Below, piece after piece: positions 35,068 to 43,665 of a stretch of 64,000 bases of DNA (positions are counted from its first letter, which is position 1; each line of letters opens with the position of its first letter). The position numbers and the translations under genes are program-made. Source of the stretch: DUPQ01 sp964563155 (lineage in GTDB: Bacteria; Bacillota; Clostridia; DUPQ01); the NCBI GenBank assembly GCA_964563155.1, contig CAZLVL010000005.1, positions 62,001 through 126,000 of the forward strand, given 5' to 3'. The notes under the pieces are model-generated. The model was not told the DNA's origin, made no database searches, and saw nothing but the letters and a program-made list of their open reading frames with translations.

Positions 35068-37461
35068 TTAATCTCCTTTTCGTAATACTGTAGAATACAT
35101 ATTGCCACTACCATCGAAATATTGCACTTCAAACCATTCATTGTCAGTAAAAGTTACTCTTGAACCCTGCCATACCATAACACCTGACCTGTTGTTTTCT
35201 TCATATATGGTATAACCATAATCTATTAATATATTCTGTATTTCATCAAACAAGTTAACCCCATTCCAACTCCATCGAGTATGATTCCCTCCAGATTCTA
35301 TATATTCATCTGGTGTTAATCCATAAAAATCTCTTTTATATTCATTCTTTGAGTTGTTATTTCCCTCTTCAGATTCCTGATTATTTCCTTTTCCATTATT
35401 ATCCTGGCCAGGTTCAACATAATCTGCAGGTACCATTTCAATTGAGGTTAGATAACCGCTTTCATCATTATATTGAATAATATAAGTCCCATCATTATTT
35501 CCCATAATCCTTGTCCCATGGAAAGGCCATTCAGAATGAAAACTACGCATATCTCCTCTTACTCTATAGCCTTTTTGTTCCAAAATATTTTGTATATCAG
35601 TTATTTTATTAGTATTTCTCCATAACCAGTCAATACTGCCATCCCACTTTTCTTCATATAAATCTGGTATTAATCCATAAAAATCCTTTATATATTCATT
35701 CTCTGAGTTGCCGTTTCCTTCTTCAGGCTCTTGATTATTTCCATTTCCACTATTATTCTGATTGGGCTCTACAAAATCTGCAGGCACCATTTCAATTGAT
35801 GTTAGATAACCGCTTTCATCATTATATTCAATAAAATATATGTTATCAGTATTTCTACGAACTCTTGTCATATAGGAAGGCATGTTGGTATATGAGCTAT
35901 ATGCATCTCCTCTTACTCTAAAATCATCTTGCTCTAATATGCTTTGCAGGTTTGACATCCAATTAACGTCTTTCCATATCCATTCAACACTTCCATCCAA
36001 CTTTTCTTCATAATAATCAGGAATTAATCCATAAAAATCTTTTTTACTATTATTTGGATTAGAACCATCTAAATATATGGAAACCATGTGAAGGAAATAT
36101 TGAGTTCTTTTCCCATCTCTATGCTCTATATAATATTCTTCATCGGGACCCTTCATAATTCTAGTACCATACCATTCCATAGGATTATCATGTTCAATCG
36201 TTTCTTTTTTCACCCTATAATCTCTTTGTTCAAGTTCGATTTTTAGATATGGAAGAAGGTTAGTCTTTTCCCAGGTCCAGTATAAAAATCCATCACCATT
36301 TAACCCTATTTCATCTTCTGGTACTCCCCAATAATTGATTTCAAAATCCACATTACTTCTAGGATCATCAGGCTCTAATAGTGTATAGATTTTTTGAATA
36401 GCACTACCGTCTAATTCAAAAAACTCTATAATATAAGAACTAATGACTGCATCAAACGCTACATTGGTATAGATTAAATTTTGTTTTGAACCAAGATTAA
36501 AATTTCTTTGTGAGGCTAAAAAATATCCTTCACCTTCAAAGAAATTTGATATCTCATCAATCATCTTTTTATTACGCCAAAACCATCTTTCAATACTATA
36601 TTCTGGACGATAGTCTTCATAACTATCAAAGTCAAAATGAAAGAAAGGTGGTCCAGAACTGTAAATTAAGTTTATATCTTCCCTATCTCTATTTTGATAT
36701 CTGCGATAATCACCACTACCATCAAAGTTTTGTGAAATAACTTTATATTGATCATCAATTGTATCATAGAATAAAATAGTAGAAGCACTATATAATTCGC
36801 CATCAGCCATCTCTAACTCAACAGTAACACCATATCCTTGTTGATCTAGAATTGAACAAATATTATCATAAATATTTTCTTCCCAGCTCCAAGTTTGAAC
36901 AAGCCTTCCTGGTCTAATCCAGTAATTATCTGGGATTTCCAAAAAGAAACCCTCGTCAATAGCTGCAAAATCTTCACTTTCAAATTCAGTTTCAGTTATT
37001 TTATAGCTAGAAGATTTGTAGATCCCTAAATTTACAAACCCTACTGAAAATACTTTTTCTATAGTGTCAAACAATACCTCCGTATATTTTATATCTTCAT
37101 GGAAAACTCCGATATCCAGAGGACTTGTTGGCTCACAGCCCTTTTCTAAGAGGAATTCTACCAGTGTGTCATACAAATCTATATCATACCAAGTCCAGTT
37201 ATTTGATGTCCCAAATTCTGTTTCTTCATAGTTATGAGTAGGAATACCAAAGAAATAAAAGACTTCAAGTTCTTGTTTTTCATCTATTACTTCTTCTTTT
37301 TCTTCTTCATCTACTTGTTGCTCAGCCTTTACTTCTTTCTTTTCTTCTAATTGCAATATTTCTTCTTTAGAATCATTAGCATTATTGCAGGCTGAAAAAA
37401 GTCCTAAAACCATAATTATTAATAGAAATACTGATATAGTCTTTACAATTTTCTTACTCAT
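35068..37461 (-). CDS. Repeat-containing lipoprotein (seven-repeat paralogue)
   Basis: 797 residues from ATG 37461, whose ribosome site GGAG lies 6 bases upstream; a TTG four codons earlier overlaps that site and is rejected. A lipoprotein signal peptide ends LGLFSACN. Then comes a lysine/glutamate-rich linker and about seven imperfect repeats of roughly 90-105 residues. Each has an aromatic start (FYGLIPDYYEE), a W-x-W core, an amphipathic helix (LQSILEQ..GY) and a closing strand set. Repeats 5 and 6 are very similar and joined by N/G/E-rich linkers, a sign of recent internal duplication. Exported and membrane-anchored; function unknown. Confidence 0.85.
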   Translation of the reverse strand: MSKKIVKTISVFLLIIMVLGLFSACNNANDSKEEILQLEEKKEVKAEQQVDEEEKEEVIDEKQELEVFYFFGIPTHNYEETEFGTSNNWTWYDIDLYDTLVEFLLEKGCEPTSPLDIGVFHEDIKYTEVLFDTIEKVFSVGFVNLGIYKSSSYKITETEFESEDFAAIDEGFFLEIPDNYWIRPGRLVQTWSWEENIYDNICSILDQQGYGVTVELEMADGELYSASTILFYDTIDDQYKVISQNFDGSGDYRRYQNRDREDINLIYSSGPPFFHFDFDSYEDYRPEYSIERWFWRNKKMIDEISNFFEGEGYFLASQRNFNLGSKQNLIYTNVAFDAVISSYIIEFFELDGSAIQKIYTLLEPDDPRSNVDFEINYWGVPEDEIGLNGDGFLYWTWEKTNLLPYLKIELEQRDYRVKKETIEHDNPMEWYGTRIMKGPDEEYYIEHRDGKRTQYFLHMVSIYLDGSNPNNSKKDFYGLIPDYYEEKLDGSVEWIWKDVNWMSNLQSILEQDDFRVRGDAYSSYTNMPSYMTRVRRNTDNIYFIEYNDESGYLTSIEMVPADFVEPNQNNSGNGNNQEPEEGNGNSENEYIKDFYGLIPDLYEEKWDGSIDWLWRNTNKITDIQNILEQKGYRVRGDMRSFHSEWPFHGTRIMGNNDGTYIIQYNDESGYLTSIEMVPADYVEPGQDNNGKGNNQESEEGNNNSKNEYKRDFYGLTPDEYIESGGNHTRWSWNGVNLFDEIQNILIDYGYTIYEENNRSGVMVWQGSRVTFTDNEWFEVQYFDGSGNMYSTVLRKGD

Positions 37462-37560
37462 AGCTTTCTCCAAACTAAATAAAATCCCAGTTTGTCATAT
37501 AATTACATATAACAAAGAGGTGCTCTTTCTCAATCTTTCTTTTTTTATCTATACAAACTG

Positions 37561-37569
37561 ATTGTAGCA
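37561..37569 (-). promoter_or_regulatory. Extended -10 of the seven-repeat lipoprotein gene
   Basis: Minus strand TGCTACAAT (TG-N-TANAAT). The same sequence lies at the same relative place upstream of the second lipoprotein gene (39461-39469), so both promoters came from the duplication. Confidence 0.5.
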
Positions 37570-37649
37570 TAATTAATCAAGGTCTTGTTATACTTTATTA
37601 TTAGAAATATCCAAAAGACCCCACTAATTTGTTTATATTATTGCTTTAT

Positions 37650-37692
37650 CAGCAAAGCCCTTTAAAAAAGAACCCTACTTACAGGGCTTTTT
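37650..37692 (+). pseudogene. Remnant of the YgbA-like gene 3' end and its terminator
   Basis: The segment CAAAGCCCTTTAAAAAAG and the following bases align with the last codons of the YgbA-like gene at about 35005-35046 (shared CTTTAAAAAAG, CCCTACT and ACAG blocks in the same order). The stop codon is lost (TAA became TTA). It shows that the duplication which made the second lipoprotein gene also copied the neighbouring gene end. The hairpin AGCCCT/AGGGCT persists and may end the lipoprotein transcript. Confidence 0.6.
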
Positions 37693-37708
37693 TTAATGTG
37701 ATTACCTC

Positions 37709-39367
37709 TTAATCATTAACCTGATTAGGTCCATTATCTGCAGATGCCATTTTAAAGAAAAGCACAAATCCACCACCATTGTGAAACTCAATTTTATAGG
37801 TATTATCAGGATTTCTGAAAACCCTTGTCCCTCGCCAATTCAATAGGGTAAAATCATGATCAAACGGCTCGCTTACTATATAGCCTCTTTCTTCCAATAT
37901 AGCTTGTAAATCTGACATACAATTAACCTCTTGCCACGACCATCGAGGACGGCCCTTAGCATCTTCCCTATAATCGTCAGGCATTAAACCATAAAAATCC
38001 TTTTTATGATCATCAGGATTATAATCTTCTGGATATATGGGAACCATGTGAAGAAAACGTCGAGTTCTTACCCCATCACTAGACTCAATATAGTATCCTC
38101 TGTCACCATCCTCTGTGACTCTTGTACCCTGCCATTTCACAGCAATATTATTCTCATATATATCTTCTTCCACCCTATAATATCTTTCTTCAAGTTCAAA
38201 TTTTATAGATGAAACAGAATACCCCTTCTTCCAGCCCCAGTATAAAAACCCATCATCATTTATCCCTCTTTCATCTTCTGTTACTTTCCAATAAGTAACC
38301 TTAAACTCCTTATTCCTTCTAGGGTCATCAGGCTCTAATAACATATAGGTTTTTTTTGATGTATTACCATCTAATTCAAAAAATTCTATCGTATAAGACT
38401 TGTCATCCATTTCAAATGTGACATAGGTAGAGATTAAATCTTGTTTAAGCCAAGTATTGATATGTGTTTCTGAGACTAGAGTATAATCTTCACTTTCAAA
38501 GAAAGTTGAAATCTCATCAATCATATTTTTATCATGCCATAACCATCTTTTTATACTAATTTCTGGATAGTAGTCTTCATAACTATCAAAGTCAAAATGA
38601 AAAAAAGGTGGTCCAGGAGGATGAAAAAGAAGGGCACCTTTCATATCTCTAGGTAGATATCTACGATAGTCACCACTACCATCTAGGTTTGTGGAAATAA
38701 GCTTGTATTGGTCTTTTGCTGCATCATAGAATAAAACAGTAGAACCACTATACAATTTACCATCAGTAATCTTTAACTTAGTAGCTAAGTCATAACATCG
38801 CTTCTCTAGAATAGAACAAATATCATCAAAAATATTTTCTTCCCAGCTCCAAGTTTGTATAAAGCTTTCTGGTCTAATCCAGTAATCATCTGGGATTGTT
38901 AAAAAGAAATCTTCGTCAATACTTATTAAACCCACATTTTCCAGCTCAGTTTCAATTAATTTATAGCTAGAAGACTTGTAAATACCCAGATTTACATATC
39001 CTACTGTAAATATACTTTTAGTAGTATCAAACCATACATATGTATACTTTAAATCGTTATGAAATACTTCAATATCCTGAGCACTTGTTGATTCACAACC
39101 TTTTTCTAAGAGAAATTCTACTAGAGTGTCATACAAGTCTATATTAATCCATACCCAATTATATGATGCTCCTAATAGTTTTTCTTCATAGTTATGAGTA
39201 GGAATATCAAAAAAATAGAAGACTTCTTCATGTTTTTCATCTATTATTTCTTCTTCTTTATCATCTATTATTTCTTCTTTTTTAGAATTATTGCAGGCTG
39301 AAAAAAGTCCTAATACCAGAATTATTAGTAAAAATACAGATATAGTCCTTTTTATTTTCTTACTCAT
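37709..39367 (-). CDS. Repeat-containing lipoprotein (five-repeat paralogue)
   Basis: 552 residues from ATG 39367, the position equivalent to its paralogue's start; the frame continues 23 codons upstream but that part is not coding in the paralogue. It has the same lipobox LGLFSACN and about five of the same 90-105-residue repeats: FFDIPTHNYEE, FFLTIPDDYW, FDSYEDYYPE, YWKVTEDERG and FYGLMPDDYRE with WSWQEVN. It aligns with the first five units of the 797-residue paralogue, then ends. Tandem duplication followed by repeat gain or loss explains the pair. No known domain is recognised. Confidence 0.85.
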   Translation of the reverse strand: MSKKIKRTISVFLLIILVLGLFSACNNSKKEEIIDDKEEEIIDEKHEEVFYFFDIPTHNYEEKLLGASYNWVWINIDLYDTLVEFLLEKGCESTSAQDIEVFHNDLKYTYVWFDTTKSIFTVGYVNLGIYKSSSYKLIETELENVGLISIDEDFFLTIPDDYWIRPESFIQTWSWEENIFDDICSILEKRCYDLATKLKITDGKLYSGSTVLFYDAAKDQYKLISTNLDGSGDYRRYLPRDMKGALLFHPPGPPFFHFDFDSYEDYYPEISIKRWLWHDKNMIDEISTFFESEDYTLVSETHINTWLKQDLISTYVTFEMDDKSYTIEFFELDGNTSKKTYMLLEPDDPRRNKEFKVTYWKVTEDERGINDDGFLYWGWKKGYSVSSIKFELEERYYRVEEDIYENNIAVKWQGTRVTEDGDRGYYIESSDGVRTRRFLHMVPIYPEDYNPDDHKKDFYGLMPDDYREDAKGRPRWSWQEVNCMSDLQAILEERGYIVSEPFDHDFTLLNWRGTRVFRNPDNTYKIEFHNGGGFVLFFKMASADNGPNQVND

Positions 39368-39460
39368 TGCTTTTACCAAACTTAGAAAACCACAGTTTGT
39401 CATACAAGACATACAACAAAGAGATACTTTTTCCAATCTTCTTTTTTTGTCTACATATTA

Positions 39461-39469
39461 ATTGTAGCA
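39461..39469 (-). promoter_or_regulatory. Extended -10 of the five-repeat lipoprotein gene
   Basis: Minus strand TGCTACAAT, about 94 bases before the ATG at 39367, a conserved copy of the element at 37561-37569. Confidence 0.5.
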
Positions 39470-39552
39470 TAGTTAAGAGAGACTTATTGTATTATGTTGA
39501 GTAATATAAGTGTTTTGCATAAAAATGAACCCTTTTGAGCAAAAAAGAGATA

Positions 39553-39589
39553 CTATTCTTGAATTAACACCTCTATCAATATAGAATAG
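39553..39589 (+). promoter_or_regulatory. Promoter flanked by an inverted repeat, upstream of the di-iron/HD-GYP operon
   Basis: TTGAAT at 39559-39564, a 17-base spacer, TAGAAT at 39582-39587. A 7-bp inverted repeat CTATTCT (39553-39559) and AGAATAG (39583-39589) brackets it and would let a dimeric repressor cover both promoter boxes. A second TATAAT at 39598-39603 is an alternative -10. Confidence 0.5.
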
Positions 39590-39630
39590 GAGAGGAGTAT
39601 AATTTTGCTTTTATGATAAGGAGAAACATT

Positions 39631-40455
39631 ATGAAGGTTAGTTTTGAAGCTCTTGAAAAAGAACCCTATTGTATTGGTGAAGGAATTTACTGGGTTGGCT
39701 ATGCAGATGAAAACAGAGGTCTACATTGTAACCCCTATTTAATTATTGAAAAAGATGAAGCTGTTTTAATTGATGGGGGTAATCGTGATGATTTTAGTAT
39801 CGTAATGTTAAAAATCCTAAGAACAGGAATTAGCCCATCCCAAATTTCTAGACTCATTTATCAGCACTATGACCCTGATTTATGTGGTAGTTTACCTCAA
39901 TTTGAAACAATTATTAATAGTGATGATTTAAGAATAATATCTCATGCTGAAAACAATGTCTTTATCCACTACTACTCACCTAAAACTAAAAAGATTGATT
40001 TTAGGGCTATGGGTAATAAGTTTGAATTTGCCACTGGCAGACGCCTTGAGTTTTATCCTACCCCCTATTGTCACAATCCAGGATCTTTTGTTACATATGA
40101 CACTAAAACAAAAACTCTTTTTTCCAGTGACCTATTTGGAAGCTTTGATGACCAATGGACCTTAATGCTGGAGTTAGATGAAGCTTGTAAAACCTGTGAA
40201 GACTATGAAAATTGTGCAATTCAAATACCAATCTGTCCAATACATGGAATAAGAAAATTCCATCAAAGTATAATGACCTCAAACAGGGCCTTAACCAATG
40301 CCTTAGATATTATTGAAAGCTTAGATATAAATATGATTGCTCCACAACACGGTAGCATAATTGACAATATTGAAGATATTAGAACAGTAACTCATCATTT
40401 ACGTACTCTAAAAAATGTTGGCATTGATCATGTGCTTTTAGGTGATGCTAAATGA
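39631..40455 (+). CDS. Metallo-beta-lactamase-fold di-iron protein (ODP/FprA-like, no flavodoxin)
   Basis: 274 residues from ATG 39631, with AAGGAG 7 bases upstream. All di-iron ligands of flavodiiron proteins can be matched: H-x-D-x-D in YQHYDPDLCG (about residue 92), the histidine of YCHNPGSFVTY (about 149), the aspartate of LFSSDLFGSF (about 166) and the histidine of APQHGS (about 239). The C-terminal flavodoxin domain is absent, as in ODP sensors that bind O2 or NO. Its stop overlaps the PAS-HD-GYP gene by 4 bases, so it is likely a sensor or effector for that enzyme. Confidence 0.85.
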   Translation: MKVSFEALEKEPYCIGEGIYWVGYADENRGLHCNPYLIIEKDEAVLIDGGNRDDFSIVMLKILRTGISPSQISRLIYQHYDPDLCGSLPQFETIINSDDLRIISHAENNVFIHYYSPKTKKIDFRAMGNKFEFATGRRLEFYPTPYCHNPGSFVTYDTKTKTLFSSDLFGSFDDQWTLMLELDEACKTCEDYENCAIQIPICPIHGIRKFHQSIMTSNRALTNALDIIESLDINMIAPQHGSIIDNIEDIRTVTHHLRTLKNVGIDHVLLGDAK

Positions 40456-41717
40456 CAAATGGAAACTTAGAACTGGACAATATTTTAAACCATAAAGAAA
40501 GCCTAGATGATGAGATAAGGATGTTTGCAATTGAAAGCTTTGCTAAGCAGGTTGATTACGAAAAACAGACTGAGCTTTTAACTCAGTTAATCCTAGACCA
40601 CTCAACAGTTGCTAAAAAACTTGAAACGTCCAATAGAAAACTTGAAAAGAGTCGTAAACTTCTTTCAGAAGCTCAAGAAATTGCCCTTTTAGGCCGCTGG
40701 GACTATGATTTTGCTTTAGATATTGTAGAATCTTCTGATTCTTTGTATAAAATCTTTGAACTAGACCCTAGCACTGTTTTATCTTTTGCTCTTTTCATAT
40801 CTGCAATTCATCCAGATGATGTTGATGATGTGTTAGCCCAGTATCAAACATCTTTAGCAGATAAAAAACCCTGGGCAAGTAGGTTTAGGTTGGTATTAAG
40901 TAGTGGAAAAATAAAGTGGGTGCACTTTAAGTTTTACTCTGAATTTGATGAACAAGGCCTACCCTCTGCCTTTTATGGGACAATTCAGGACATAAATGAA
41001 TTGAAAAAAATTGAAGATGAATTAGAAAGATATAATCAGCATCTTGAAGAATTAGTTGAAGCTAAAGTAAAAGAAATCTCAGACTCTCAGTTTGCTACCA
41101 TATTTGCTTTGAGTAGACTGGCAGAATCAAGAGATGACGATACCGGCGAGCACATTGAAAGAACAGCAAATTTCTGTCAATTACTAGCTAAAAAACTTCA
41201 AACTATACCTGGTTATGGTGAAAGCATTACAGATTCCTTTATTGATGCTCTTTACAAGGCAAGTCCCTTACATGATATTGGTAAGGTGGGAATTGCTGAC
41301 AATATACTCTTAAAGCCAGGCAAATTGACCAAGGAAGAATTTGATACTATGAAGTCTCATGTTCAGATTGGATATGATACCCTTGCAGAGGTTAGTAGCC
41401 AATATGACAAAAATGAATTCTTAAAGGTTGGAATGGAAATTACCTTGTATCATCACGAAAAATGGAATGGGTCTGGTTATCTTAGTGGACTTGAAGGAGA
41501 AGAAATCCCCTTATCTGCTAGAATAATGGCCCTTGCTGATGTTTATGATGCCTTAAGGAGCAAAAGGGTCTATAAGGATGCCTTTTCTCATGAAGAAAGC
41601 GTAAAGATAATTAGTGAGAGCAGTGGAAGTCATTTTGACCCTACTGTTGTAGATACTTTCTTACGTTACAATAAAGAATTTGAAAACCTCTATGAAGAGG
41701 TAATAAAGTCTCAGTAA
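40452..41717 (+). CDS. PAS-HD-GYP c-di-GMP phosphodiesterase
   Basis: 421 residues. An N-terminal helical region with coiled-coil (residues 1-75) leads to a PAS domain (about 80-195, GRWDYDF to YGTIQDIN), a second coiled coil, and an HD-GYP domain. Metal and signature motifs: GEHIERT (about 235), LHDIGKVGI (about 272), MKSH, YHHEKWNGSGYLSGLEGEEIP (in the middle of which GYP has become GYL), and ALADVYDALRSKR. It should hydrolyse c-di-GMP to GMP or pGpG. There are no membrane segments, so it senses a cytoplasmic signal, probably through the coupled di-iron protein. Confidence 0.9.
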   Translation: MTNGNLELDNILNHKESLDDEIRMFAIESFAKQVDYEKQTELLTQLILDHSTVAKKLETSNRKLEKSRKLLSEAQEIALLGRWDYDFALDIVESSDSLYKIFELDPSTVLSFALFISAIHPDDVDDVLAQYQTSLADKKPWASRFRLVLSSGKIKWVHFKFYSEFDEQGLPSAFYGTIQDINELKKIEDELERYNQHLEELVEAKVKEISDSQFATIFALSRLAESRDDDTGEHIERTANFCQLLAKKLQTIPGYGESITDSFIDALYKASPLHDIGKVGIADNILLKPGKLTKEEFDTMKSHVQIGYDTLAEVSSQYDKNEFLKVGMEITLYHHEKWNGSGYLSGLEGEEIPLSARIMALADVYDALRSKRVYKDAFSHEESVKIISESSGSHFDPTVVDTFLRYNKEFENLYEEVIKSQ

Positions 41718-41763
41718 CAAAGATACTATAAACATATCTGGTCATATGGGGTATCATATAATT

Positions 41764-41782
41764 AAGTTAATATATTTAACTT
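41764..41782. promoter_or_regulatory. Inverted repeat (candidate operator) upstream of the large BNR gene
   Basis: AAGTTAATATATTTAACTT is a perfect 7-bp inverted repeat with a 5-base centre. It lies 32 bases before the ATG at 41815 and overlaps an AT-rich probable promoter (TATATT). Such spacing suits a repressor site. Confidence 0.5.
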
Positions 41783-41814
41783 GTTAACAATACTTAAAGG
41801 ACCGGAGAAATATA

Positions 41815-43656
41815 ATGACCAAGGAAAATAAAGAATACTTAGCAGACTTAAAGCTTGTAGAAGAAAATGATGACTCATCTAATCTTGATTGGAGACATGC
41901 CATAAATGCTAGAGGCTTTATTTCCACTGACTCTTATGCAGACCAACCATATATTATTAAAACAGATGATGGGGCCTGGCTTTGTACAGTAACAACAAAT
42001 GCATCTAAAGAAGGAGATGCTGGTCAGAAAGTCATATCCATGAGAAGTAGTGATATGGGAAAAACTTGGTCAGAACCTGTCTCTTTAGAAGAAGATGATG
42101 GTAGAGAAAACTCCTATTCTGTCCTTTTAAAGGTTCCTTCTGGAAGAATCTATAGCTTCTATAATCACAACACAGATAATATTCGACGGGTAAAAGCTGA
42201 TAATCCCCCTTATGAAGATGGCTATTGCTATAGGGTGGACTCTATTGGATATTATGTATTTAAGTATAGTGATGACTTTGGCAAAAGCTGGTCAAAAAAA
42301 AGATATCCTATTCCTGTTAGAGAATTTGAAATTGATAGAAAAAATGCTGATAAGGGTAAACTTAGATACTTTTGGAATGTGGGAAAGCCCTTTGTAATTG
42401 ATGGTGATGCCTTTGTTTCTTTACACAAGGTTGGAAGTTTTGGCAGAGGCTTTTTTACCAGTTCAGAAGGAGTCTTGTTAAAAAGCTCCAATATCTTGTA
42501 TGAAAATGACCCTGAGAAAATAACTTGGGAGACCCTGCCTGAAGGTGACATTGGTCTTAGAACTCCTAAAGGTGGTGGTCCCATATCTGAAGAACAAAGC
42601 TATTCTCTACTAAGCGATGGCTCTATTTATGTAGTATATAGGTCCATTGATGGACATCCTGTCTTTTCTTACAGTAGAGACCAGGGAAAGACCTGGGATC
42701 AGCCCCAGTACAAAAGGTATGCTGATGGCAGACTTATAAAACACCCAAGGGCAGCTTGTTTTGCTTGGGCTTGTAACAATGGTAAATACCTATATTGGTA
42801 CCACAACCATGGTGGCAAAAACTATGATGACAGAAACCCCGTTTGGGTCCTTGCAGGACAAGAAGTTGATGGGAAAAATGGTAAAGAAATAGCCTGGTCA
42901 CAACCAGAAATCTTGCTCTATGAAGATGATACCTATGTTCGTATGAGCTATCCCGACCTTATAGAAGACCAAGGCAAATTATTTATTTCGGAAACCAATA
43001 AAACTCAAGGAAGAATCCATCAAATTAAGCAAGAATTTTTAGACAAGCTATGGAGCCAGTTTACTATAAATAAGGTGGAAGACAAGGGACTTTTGCTTGA
43101 GCTAATTGATAAGAAAAACGCTTTATCCTCCCCTATTTCTATGCCAGAGCTACCAATTTTTAACAAACAAGACTACACAACCCCTGACTTAAGAAAAATC
43201 GACTATAGAAGTGGCTTTACCATAGAGTTTCTTCTAAAGGTCTCAAAAGACTATGAAGACACAATTCTTATGGATAACAGATTAGAATCAAATCAAGGCC
43301 TATATGTTGATTTAAAATCCAATGGTCAAATTGGAATCCACTTAAATGATGGAAGAACACAAAATACTTGGTACTGTGAACCCAATCTTTTAAAAACAGA
43401 TAGCCTTAATCATGTAGCTATTGTGGTAGATGGAGGCCCAAAAATAATTAGTTTTATCATAAATGGTGCTTTTAGTGATGGCAATGATTTTATGCAATTT
43501 GGCTGGGGTAGATTTTCAAGTGATTTAAGGTATGTAAAAGGAAAAAAAGAGCTTACTATAATAAATTCTGAAAAAGCAGCTCTTTTAGGTTTGAGAATAT
43601 ATAATAGGGCGTTAATGACAAGTGAAGTTATAGGTAACTACAGAAGTAGCACATAA
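41815..43656 (+). CDS. Sialidase-like BNR protein with C-terminal LamG-like domain
   Basis: 613 residues. Residues about 15-430 form a predicted propeller with Asp-boxes SSDMGKTWSE (about residue 77), SDDFGKSWSK (about 155) and SRDQGKTWDQ (about 288). Residues about 465-613 are a concanavalin/LamG-like sandwich (FTIEFLLKVS, GLYVDLKSNGQIGIHLNDG, LRIYNRAL). No signal peptide is found, so it is cytoplasmic. The FRIP motif is not apparent. The start has a weak ribosome site. It lies convergent with and 9 bases from the GH172 operon end and may share its substrate. Confidence 0.8.
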   Translation: MTKENKEYLADLKLVEENDDSSNLDWRHAINARGFISTDSYADQPYIIKTDDGAWLCTVTTNASKEGDAGQKVISMRSSDMGKTWSEPVSLEEDDGRENSYSVLLKVPSGRIYSFYNHNTDNIRRVKADNPPYEDGYCYRVDSIGYYVFKYSDDFGKSWSKKRYPIPVREFEIDRKNADKGKLRYFWNVGKPFVIDGDAFVSLHKVGSFGRGFFTSSEGVLLKSSNILYENDPEKITWETLPEGDIGLRTPKGGGPISEEQSYSLLSDGSIYVVYRSIDGHPVFSYSRDQGKTWDQPQYKRYADGRLIKHPRAACFAWACNNGKYLYWYHNHGGKNYDDRNPVWVLAGQEVDGKNGKEIAWSQPEILLYEDDTYVRMSYPDLIEDQGKLFISETNKTQGRIHQIKQEFLDKLWSQFTINKVEDKGLLLELIDKKNALSSPISMPELPIFNKQDYTTPDLRKIDYRSGFTIEFLLKVSKDYEDTILMDNRLESNQGLYVDLKSNGQIGIHLNDGRTQNTWYCEPNLLKTDSLNHVAIVVDGGPKIISFIINGAFSDGNDFMQFGWGRFSSDLRYVKGKKELTIINSEKAALLGLRIYNRALMTSEVIGNYRSST

Positions 43657-43665
43657 TTTCTACTT

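Noticed and set aside
39541..39630. c-di-GMP riboswitch upstream of the di-iron/HD-GYP operon
   Set aside because: The conserved core of class I or II c-di-GMP riboswitches is not present; only an inverted repeat and a possible pseudoknot remain.
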